The position numbers were made by a program, and so were the translations under genes. A DNA stretch of 64,000 bases from an uncultured Acidobacteriaceae bacterium (GTDB lineage: Bacteria; Acidobacteriota; Terriglobia; Terriglobales; Acidobacteriaceae): assembly GCA_903849645.1 (NCBI GenBank), contig CAINJJ010000038.1:1-64000 (forward strand), read 5' to 3'. Below, in pieces: positions 8,423-14,512 of this stretch; within the stretch, counting starts at the first letter, position 1, and the number at the start of each line of letters is the position of its first letter. A model generated the notes under the pieces. It saw only the letters and a program-made list of their open reading frames with translations. It made no database searches and had not been told where the DNA came from.

Positions 8423-10921
8423 CTACTTGACCACCAGGTTCACCAGCTTGCCGGGCACCACGATCACCTTGGCCACCGTCTTGCCCGTCGTGCGCGATTG
8501 AACCTTCTCTTCGGCCAGGGCCGCGGCCTCGATCGTTTTGGCGTCCGACCCTGCCGGCACCCGCACCACGCTCACCAGCTTGCCGTTGATCTGCACGGGA
8601 ACTTCGAGCTCGTCTTCCTTGGCCAGTTCGGGATCACTGACCGGCCAGGTGGCCCGCAACACGGCGCCCTCCTCGCCCAGCTCTTCCCACAGTTCGGCGG
8701 CAAGATATGGCGCCAGCGGAGCCAGCAACAGCACCAGCGTCCGCAGCAGCTCGCGAATCGCCGGCGCGGGGACCTCGCCAGCCGCCAGTTGCGCGTCGGC
8801 CGCCTGAATTTCGTTGACCAGCTCCATGATGGCCGCCACGCAGGTGTTGAAGTGCCAGCGCCCTTCAAAGTCCAGCGTGATTTTGGCGATGGTCTGATGC
8901 AGCTTGCGCAGCAGCTTGAGTGCGATGCCCGTAGGCGCTTCAGCCGCCTGATCGCGCGCGGCCCGCGCCACGGGCGCATACTTTGTGGCGAGCCGCCACA
9001 CGCGCGCCAGGAACCGGCTCACCCCGGCCACGCCGTCTTCCTGCCAGTCCAGGTCGCGGTCCGGCGGAGCGGCAAAGAGCGCATACATGCGCGTGGCGTC
9101 TGCGCCGTACTTGGCGATCATGTCGTCGGGCGAGACCACGTTGCCCTTGGACTTGGACATCTTGGCGCCGTCCTTGATCACCATTCCCTGGGTAAACAGA
9201 CGCCGGGCCGGCTCATCGTTCTTGATGAGCCCCAGGTCGCGCATCACCTTGGTCCAGAAGCGCGAGTAGATCAGGTGCAGAATGGCGTGCTCCACGCCGC
9301 CGATGTACTGGTCGATGGGGAACCAGTATTGCGCGGTTGCCGGATCAAACGGCGCACTGGAGTTCTTCGCGTCCGTATAGCGGTAGAAGTACCAGCTCGA
9401 GTCCACGAACGTGTCCATGGTGTCAGTCTCGCGCCGCGCCGGCCCGCCGCACTTGGGGCAGGTCACGTTGACAAAGTCCGCCACCCGGCCCAGCGGCGAG
9501 CCGCCCTGCTGGGTGATCTCGATCTGCGCCGGCAACACCACCGGCAACTGCTCGTCCGGCACCGGCACCAGCCCGTCCGTCTCGCAGTGAATCATGGGAA
9601 TCGGCGTGCCCCAGTAGCGCTGGCGGCTCACGCCCCAGTCCTTGAGCCGGAAGGTGACCTTGGGCTCGCCAAACCGGCCCCGCTCCGCCACCACCTGCAT
9701 GAGAATCTGCGCGTCAGAGCAGCTCAGCCCCGTGAACTCGCCGGAGTTCACCAGCACGCCCTCTTCAGAGGTGAAAGGCAGCGCCGCCTCCTCGGACTCG
9801 GGCAGGGGCGCAATCACCCGGCGCACTTCAAGACCGTACTTGTTGGCAAACTCGAAATCCCGCTCGTCGTGGCCCGGCACGCTCATGATGGCGCCCGTGC
9901 CATAGTCGGCCAGGATGTAGTTGGCCACCCAGATGGGCACCGGCTGCCCGTTGTAGGGGTTGATGGCCACCCGGCCCGTCGCCACGCCGTGCTTTTCAAT
10001 CGCCCCCAGGTCGCCGGCCTCGCGCGCCTTCTTCTGCTGCTCAATCAGCTCGTCCACCAGCACCTTGAGCGCCGGATCGGCGGCCGTGAAGGCGTCCACC
10101 AGCGCGTGCTGCGGAGCCAGTTGCACGCTGGTCGCGCCAAAGATCGTATCCACCCGGGTGGTGAAGACGCGGATGGTCTCGCCGCTGCCGCGCACCTTGA
10201 AGTCGACTTCCGTGCCTTCGCTGCGCCCTATCCAGTTGCGCTGCATGGTGCGGACTTTTTCCGGCCAGCCCTCGAGCTTGTCCAGCCCCTCGAGCAGTTC
10301 CTGCGCGTAGGCGGTGATGCGGAAGAACCACTGCACCAGGTCGCGCTGCTCCACCAGCGTGGTCTCATGCCTCCAGCAGCAGCCATCCACCACCTGCTCG
10401 TTGGCCAGTACGGTGGCGCACTCCGGGCACCAGTTGACCTTGGACTTCTTGCGGTAGACCAGGTCCTTCTCATACATCCGCAGGAAGAACCACTGGTTCC
10501 AGCGGTAGTAGTCGGGCAGGCAAGTGGTGACCTCTGTGGCCCAGTCGTAGCCCAGCCCCAGCCGCTCCATCTGCCGCTTCATGGCGGCGATATTGCTCAG
10601 GGTCCACTCCCGCGGCGGGGTGTTGTTCTTGAGCGCGGCGTTCTCCGCCGGCAGCCCGAAGGCGTCCCAGCCCATGGGGTGCAGCACGTTGTAGCCGCGC
10701 ATCCACATGTGGCGGGCCAGGGCGTCGCCGATGGAGTAGTTGCGCACGTGGCCCATGTGCAACTGGCCGCTCGGATAGGGCAGCATCTCCAGCACGTAGT
10801 ACTTGGGCTTGCCGCAGTCGATGGGCTCGGCCGCATAGAGCGCGGGGTCCGCGGCCCACTTCTGCTGCCATTTGGGTTCAATTGCCGAGGGGTCGTATCG
10901 CTTTTCGATCTCTTCTGCCAT
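8423..10921 (-). CDS. leuS: Leucine--tRNA ligase
   Basis: LeuRS charges tRNA-Leu and proofreads in a separate CP1 domain. The class I signature HMGH is in YPSGQLHMGHVRNY near residue 57, and the second signature is KMSKSKGN near residue 588. The CP1 editing domain (about 230-420) contains the T-rich RVFTTRVDTIFGAT and GTGAIMSVPGHDERD motifs, with the conserved Asp that checks the amino acid. A zinc-ribbon type CPECATV...CC patch occurs before it. At 832 aa it is close to the usual 820-870. It starts MAEEIEKRYDPSAIEPKWQ, typical for the family. A 1171-codon open frame on the opposite strand is an antisense shadow. Confidence 0.98.
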   Translation of the reverse strand: MAEEIEKRYDPSAIEPKWQQKWAADPALYAAEPIDCGKPKYYVLEMLPYPSGQLHMGHVRNYSIGDALARHMWMRGYNVLHPMGWDAFGLPAENAALKNNTPPREWTLSNIAAMKRQMERLGLGYDWATEVTTCLPDYYRWNQWFFLRMYEKDLVYRKKSKVNWCPECATVLANEQVVDGCCWRHETTLVEQRDLVQWFFRITAYAQELLEGLDKLEGWPEKVRTMQRNWIGRSEGTEVDFKVRGSGETIRVFTTRVDTIFGATSVQLAPQHALVDAFTAADPALKVLVDELIEQQKKAREAGDLGAIEKHGVATGRVAINPYNGQPVPIWVANYILADYGTGAIMSVPGHDERDFEFANKYGLEVRRVIAPLPESEEAALPFTSEEGVLVNSGEFTGLSCSDAQILMQVVAERGRFGEPKVTFRLKDWGVSRQRYWGTPIPMIHCETDGLVPVPDEQLPVVLPAQIEITQQGGSPLGRVADFVNVTCPKCGGPARRETDTMDTFVDSSWYFYRYTDAKNSSAPFDPATAQYWFPIDQYIGGVEHAILHLIYSRFWTKVMRDLGLIKNDEPARRLFTQGMVIKDGAKMSKSKGNVVSPDDMIAKYGADATRMYALFAAPPDRDLDWQEDGVAGVSRFLARVWRLATKYAPVARAARDQAAEAPTGIALKLLRKLHQTIAKITLDFEGRWHFNTCVAAIMELVNEIQAADAQLAAGEVPAPAIRELLRTLVLLLAPLAPYLAAELWEELGEEGAVLRATWPVSDPELAKEDELEVPVQINGKLVSVVRVPAGSDAKTIEAAALAEEKVQSRTTGKTVAKVIVVPGKLVNLVVK

Positions 10922-10963
10922 GACCCTCTCAGTGTAAACGGGGCGGGGGGCACAGCCCGGCTA

Positions 10964-11269
10964 TCAACTCGCCAGCAATGCCCTGGCCTGGTCGATTCGC
11001 TGGCGGCGCCTGGGCGTGTGCAGCGCTTCCCACAAATCCGTTCGCCGCTGTACATTGAGCCAGAATTCGGGCGAATTGCCAAAAACACGCGCCAGCATCA
11101 ATGCCGTATCGGCGGTAACCGCGCGGCGGTCGTTGCACAGCTCATTCACCAGCTTGCGCTGCACTCCCATGGCCGCAGCCAAAGCTCCCTGCGTGAGGTT
11201 CATGGGAATCAGAAACTCCTCCACCAGCATTTCGCCCACGCTCGCGGGCTTTCGTTCCGTGGTCAGCAT
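10964..11269 (-). CDS. higA: HigA-family antitoxin (XRE helix-turn-helix)
   Basis: The antitoxin neutralises HigB and represses the operon. The helix-turn-helix is MNLTQGALAAAMGVQRKLVNE (about residues 23-43), followed by the family signature TALMLARVFGNSPEFWLN. At 101 aa it is typical for the HigA/VapI group. It starts 9 bp after the higB stop, giving the toxin-first order characteristic of higBA. The promoter upstream of higB carries a palindrome across the -10 element that is the likely HigA operator. The module lies between leuS and nfo, two housekeeping genes, so it looks like an insertion. Confidence 0.92.
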   Translation of the reverse strand: MLTTERKPASVGEMLVEEFLIPMNLTQGALAAAMGVQRKLVNELCNDRRAVTADTALMLARVFGNSPEFWLNVQRRTDLWEALHTPRRRQRIDQARALLAS

Positions 11270-11278
11270 GACTCCTCC

Positions 11279-11575
11279 TCAACGGTAGCTGTGATTGTCA
11301 AGATAAACCTCGGCCGCTTCGCCCTTGCCGCCATCCCACTGGAAGATCAACCTCCATTGGTCGTTCACTCGAATGGAGTGCTTCCCGGCCAGATTGCCGC
11401 GAAGCTTCTCAAAATGGTTGCTCGGGGGCACGCGCAAATCGGCGTCTGATGTTGCATCGTCGAGCAGTTGCAGCTTCCTGAAAAGCCGTGTCTCCAGGTC
11501 CGGCGGAATATTCCGGCTGGGCAGGTCGTGGAGGAAGAACTCTTCAAGCCAGCGGTCCCTGAAGCCGAGAATCAT
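11279..11575 (-). CDS. higB: HigB-type toxin (RelE superfamily mRNA interferase)
   Basis: HigB toxins cut mRNA on translating ribosomes. The product begins MILGFRDRWLEEFF and carries the family landmarks LFRKLQLLDDA, LRVPPSNHFEKLRGNLAGKHSIRVNDQWRLIF and a C-terminal AEVYLDNHSY strand with the conserved His. The frame is open 18 codons further upstream, but those codons overlap the promoter and operator and are not family-like, so ATG 11575 is used, giving 98 aa. It is followed by higA after 9 bp. All typical HigB core residues seem intact, so the module is probably active. Confidence 0.9.
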   Translation of the reverse strand: MILGFRDRWLEEFFLHDLPSRNIPPDLETRLFRKLQLLDDATSDADLRVPPSNHFEKLRGNLAGKHSIRVNDQWRLIFQWDGGKGEAAEVYLDNHSYR

Positions 11576-11599
11576 GCCGGCGGCCTTTCTGCTTAGGCT

Positions 11600-11629
11600 A
11601 TTGTACCGCACATGGGTACAGCAATCCAA
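11600..11629 (-). promoter_or_regulatory. higBA promoter with palindromic operator
   Basis: On the minus strand a -35-like TTGGAT (11629-11624) is separated by 18 nt from TACAAT (11605-11600). The inverted repeat TGTACC-N7-GGTACA (11602-11620) lies across the spacer and -10, an ideal place for HigA to block RNA polymerase. The -10 matches consensus at 5 of 6 positions and the -35 at only 3. Confidence 0.65.
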
Positions 11630-11630
11630 C

Positions 11631-12491
11631 CTACTCCACTAGGCTCCGCAGCACCCGTACATTCCGCTCCTCGTCGCCGGGTTCATCCACCGGGGTTTCC
11701 GCAATGAAGGCGGCGTGGGCAAAGCGGGGGTCGTTGAGCAGCCGCCGGAAGGGCTCGACGCCCATGGTGCCCAGCCCGATGTGCTCGTGGCGGTCGAGTT
11801 TGGAGCCGCGCTCGGCCTTGGCGTCGTTGCAGTGCCAGACGCGGACGGCCTCAAAGGTAACGGTGGCGGCGATTTGCCGCATGGTCTCCTCGTAACCCTC
11901 GGCGGTGACCAGGTCGTAGCCCGCGACGTGGGTGTGGCAGGTGTCGAGACACACACCCACCGGCGCGGACGGCTTGAGCCGCTCCACCAGTTCGGCCACC
12001 TGTTCGAAGCTGCCGCCGAGCGAGAACTCAGCCCCCGCCGTGTTCTCGATCAGGATGTGGAAGGGCGTACCCTGCCAAGCCAGCCCGTCGATGGCGCGGC
12101 TGATGGACTCGGCGGCCAGTCTGAGGCCCTCGTCGCGCGTCAGCCCCTTCCAGGAGCCGGGATGCAGCACCAGGTACTCCGCGCCCCAGGTAAGCGCCCG
12201 CTCAATCTCCCCGCGAAAGGCGTCGATGCTCTTCATCCGCACGTCTTCCGTCTGGCTGCACACGTTGACCAGGTAGCTGGTGTGGATGACCAGAGGCCCC
12301 ACATCGAGAGCCACGCGCTGCGCCTTCATCCGCGCCGCCTGCGCCGGGTCCACCTTGGGCGCGCGCCACATCCGCGGGCTGGAGGAGAAGAACTGGAAGG
12401 TGTTCGCGCCAATCTCGCGGGCGCGCTCGACGGCGTTCGAAGCTCCGCCGGTTGTGCCCAGATGCACGCCGATTCGCTTTGTCATGTTCAC
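11631..12491 (-). CDS. nfo: Endonuclease IV (deoxyribonuclease IV, AP endonuclease)
   Basis: Nfo cleaves DNA 5' to abasic sites in base-excision repair, using three metal ions in a TIM barrel. At 286 aa it matches the family. Metal-ligand motifs appear in order: VIHTSYLVN, LVLHPGSW, ILIENTAGA, VGVCLDTCHTH, VRVWHCNDAK, HEHIGLGTMG and the terminal AFIAETP. All expected His, Glu and Asp ligands are visible. ATG at 12491 (MNMTKRIGVH) or 12485 (MTKRIGVH) are both possible. It lies 33 bp downstream of the 111-aa gene of the low-GC cassette on the same strand and may receive read-through from it. Confidence 0.96.
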   Translation of the reverse strand: MNMTKRIGVHLGTTGGASNAVERAREIGANTFQFFSSSPRMWRAPKVDPAQAARMKAQRVALDVGPLVIHTSYLVNVCSQTEDVRMKSIDAFRGEIERALTWGAEYLVLHPGSWKGLTRDEGLRLAAESISRAIDGLAWQGTPFHILIENTAGAEFSLGGSFEQVAELVERLKPSAPVGVCLDTCHTHVAGYDLVTAEGYEETMRQIAATVTFEAVRVWHCNDAKAERGSKLDRHEHIGLGTMGVEPFRRLLNDPRFAHAAFIAETPVDEPGDEERNVRVLRSLVE

Positions 12492-12523
12492 ATCTTATTC
12501 GACGATCGGAGAGTGAGTGCTTG

Positions 12524-12859
12524 TTAAGTTCTGCTGAATTGTCTGGTCCTTTCAGAGACTTCACTTTCGATGTTCTGCGTTGAATACCGTGCGGCGCGAG
12601 CGTAGGCGTGGTCGAGAACGCCATCGAGTTCAGCAAAACTGACTGGGAACAGGTGATCGAAGACGCGAACTGAAACTTGCCGCGCCTCCTCGCTATTCAT
12701 CCCGGTTTTGGCCCAGCAAAAGAGCCAGAGCGCGCTCTGTGCCCGGACCTCTCCATCCCCATCGACCTGCCAGTGTCTTTCGATTGCTTTGCGGCAGGAA
12801 TTGTGAGGGATCGAGCGCAGTTGCTTCAAAGCCTCTTCTTTGGAAACTTTCAGATGCAT
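12524..12859 (-). CDS. Hypothetical protein, 111 aa (third gene of low-GC cassette)
   Basis: No family recognised. The sequence is mainly helical, without signal peptide or membrane segments. It carries alternating charged stretches (SKEEALKQLRS, CRKAIERHW), a Trp-rich centre (ALWLFCWAKTGM) and a probable long helix VFDHLFPVSFAELDGVLDHAYARAA. It lies 14 bp downstream of the 380-aa nuclease-like gene on the same strand, so they are very likely co-transcribed. GC is visibly below the window average, as in the rest of the cassette. It could be a partner or immunity protein of the nuclease-like product, but only the position suggests this. Confidence 0.6.
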   Translation of the reverse strand: MHLKVSKEEALKQLRSIPHNSCRKAIERHWQVDGDGEVRAQSALWLFCWAKTGMNSEEARQVSVRVFDHLFPVSFAELDGVLDHAYARAARYSTQNIESEVSERTRQFSRT

Positions 12860-12873
12860 CTTGCTCCTCTTTC

Positions 12874-14016
12874 TCAGTGCGCCTGGCGGCCGCAGATCCT
12901 GCGCTCCAGATCCAGCTTCACGGAATTGGTTTCAAAATCGGCCCCAGGACAGCAGACCAGTTCCTTGAAATCGCTCCACTGCAGAATTGTGAGGTTTTGC
13001 GCGACCTTCTCAAGCGTGGCGGCGTCTCGGTGCGGCAAGTCACGGGCGAGCAGGCCGGGATCGCTCTTGTAGTTATCCATGAGCTGAAGGTAAGCGCGCG
13101 AAGGCTCCTCATCTCTTACGATCATCCAGAAGATGGGCACCCTGTCGCCGGCTTTCTCTATGAGGCAGTCAATGTTGCGCGCAATCTGATTTCGCTGCGG
13201 ATCGTAGCTTGTGTTCATCGAGACATCTGAGCCAAGCTTCGCTTCGGCGAAGACCAGGAACTGGTCATGATCAAAGGCGATGTCAATCTCAGACAAACCC
13301 TCCACTGGGTCAGGAGATTTCGCACGATTGATCCACTCTGGATTCCCTGAAGACAGCATTCTCGAACGGCTTTGCGTTTCATATTGCGCAGGAGACCGAA
13401 CCAAATCCCATAGCTTGAGGGCCGGAAGCGATCTTTCATCGAAAGGAAAACTGAGGCTAGGATTCCGCCGCCGCGCTGCGCTGACAAGGTGGCCCCACCA
13501 GCCTGTTGGATACTGCTTGACCAGTATCTGGAAGAAGTTCCAAGTGACCCAATCCTCGCTGTTCGGCGAATGCAGGATGCGCTCCATATCTTGCGTCTTG
13601 CGGGCCTTCGGCAATTCCAGTAACTGCGGAAGATTCAGGACGGCTATCGCATCGCTTGAAGGGACGGATTCCGGTTGGCTTGGTGCTGCCGCGAGCCTGG
13701 CGGGAGGCACGACCACAATCGAGGGCACCGGCGCAGGTGCAGGCTTGCCAAGATAACGGGCATTGAATTCCGCAGTCTGTTTGTGCCAGAAGGTCAGGTC
13801 GTCAGTAGAAACTGTGGGGGCATCGAAAGAGTATTGAGCCTTCAGATGAACATCGTCAGCATTCCAGTGAAAATCACGCGGACCTCGCTCGCGGACACAA
13901 TTGCGAATCGAGTAGTCCCGGATGCTCCAACTCGTTCCACTATTGCCCTTTTCGAAGAAGAAAACAAAGGACTGTGGGTTGACTTCAGGAATAAACATCA
14001 TGCGCCGCTTCTTCAT
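12874..14016 (-). CDS. Uncharacterised protein with PD-(D/E)XK nuclease-like motif
   Basis: Overall family not recognised. The C-terminal half carries an arrangement typical of PD-(D/E)XK nucleases: SEIDIAF with D245, FLVFAEAKLG with E258 and K260 (a 13-residue spacing), then QRNQIARNIDCLIE, which matches the position of the helical Q-motif. Before it is NSEDWVTWNFFQILVKQY (about residues 150-167). The N-terminal third (SWSIRDYSIRNC) is unrelated to anything I can name, and a Pro/Ala-rich linker lies near residues 92-120. It lies between the 66-aa and 111-aa genes on the same strand in a low-GC patch between nfo and the phosphoesterase. A defence or repair nuclease is plausible, but no substrate can be inferred. 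Confidence 0.7.
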   Translation of the reverse strand: MKKRRMMFIPEVNPQSFVFFFEKGNSGTSWSIRDYSIRNCVRERGPRDFHWNADDVHLKAQYSFDAPTVSTDDLTFWHKQTAEFNARYLGKPAPAPVPSIVVVPPARLAAAPSQPESVPSSDAIAVLNLPQLLELPKARKTQDMERILHSPNSEDWVTWNFFQILVKQYPTGWWGHLVSAARRRNPSLSFPFDERSLPALKLWDLVRSPAQYETQSRSRMLSSGNPEWINRAKSPDPVEGLSEIDIAFDHDQFLVFAEAKLGSDVSMNTSYDPQRNQIARNIDCLIEKAGDRVPIFWMIVRDEEPSRAYLQLMDNYKSDPGLLARDLPHRDAATLEKVAQNLTILQWSDFKELVCCPGADFETNSVKLDLERRICGRQAH

Positions 14017-14085
14017 GGCAAAACTCCCTTAACAACTTGCGTCAGGGCAAGTTTGGTTGCGAATCCGGTTGGATTGAGCCGACGA

Positions 14086-14286
14086 TCAGCCGGCGTTGTT
14101 GAGTTCTTCCCAGACCATCTTGACCTGGGCCCAGGTTGAGGATTTCTTCCAGGAAGCGATCGGGCAGTTCTGCCCTTCCAGGAAGAACTTCATGGCAGCC
14201 TCTGCAGCCGGCTGCCAATTTGGATTGTTGAGGAGCCTCTGAATCCGAGGGTCCGAGGACAGTGTGGATTTTGTCACCTGATTCAT
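14086..14286 (-). CDS. Small hypothetical protein, 66 aa (first gene of low-GC cassette)
   Basis: Function not recognised. The sequence MNQVTKSTLSSDPRI is followed by a helical core (LLNNPNWQPAAEAAMKFFLEG) and a Trp/Lys-rich end (ASWKKSSTWAQVKMVWEEL). The only Met near the promoter is at 14286. A -10 element lies 11 nt upstream and no Shine-Dalgarno sequence is visible, so the mRNA may be leaderless or nearly so. It precedes the 380-aa gene by 69 bp on the same strand. The strong promoter placed exactly here is the best evidence that the ORF is real. Confidence 0.5.
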   Translation of the reverse strand: MNQVTKSTLSSDPRIQRLLNNPNWQPAAEAAMKFFLEGQNCPIASWKKSSTWAQVKMVWEELNNAG

Positions 14287-14297
14287 CGTATAAAAAG

Positions 14298-14343
14298 CAT
14301 ATACGCGCTATGGCATTAGTGTCAAGGCCATAGCTATGGCATT
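14298..14343 (-). promoter_or_regulatory. Promoter with palindromic operator of the low-GC cassette
   Basis: Minus strand: consensus TTGACA at 14325-14320, a 16-nt spacer, and TATATG at 14303-14298. A perfect 14-bp palindrome GCCATAGCTATGGC covers 14327-14340, directly upstream of and touching the -35. The 11-mer GCTATGGCATT appears at 14333-14343 and again at 14307-14317 inside the promoter spacer. This is the layout of a repressor operator. No HTH protein is encoded in the cassette, so the regulator is unknown. Confidence 0.65.
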
Positions 14344-14403
14344 GCGAGTGAGAGAGAAGCGCTATCCTCGATCGGCTCTGAAATCTTGGAATCCGAAAGT
14401 TGA

Positions 14404-14445
14404 AGAAAAAGAAAAACTGCCGCGCCTGAAGTGGACGCGGCAGTT
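14404..14445 (-). terminator. Rho-independent terminator of the phosphoesterase gene
   Basis: A perfect 10-bp stem, AACTGCCGCG (14415-14424) with CGCGGCAGTT (14436-14445), surrounds an 11-nt loop. Read on the minus strand it is followed by a T-rich tract (TTTTTCTTTTTC). It lies about 70 bp past the stop of the 950-aa gene and insulates the low-GC cassette from it. Confidence 0.85.
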
Positions 14446-14512
14446 CCAAATTGCTGATTTTATTGTTCTTAAAGAAAGTTCTTCGCTTACTGCGAAACCG
14501 TGATTGTGCGGC

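Noticed and set aside
7934..11449. 1171-codon open frame on the plus strand
   Set aside because: It runs antisense to leuS, higA and part of the membrane-protein gene. GC-rich codon bias removes stop codons on the opposite strand; there is no recognisable domain and composition is His/Arg-rich.
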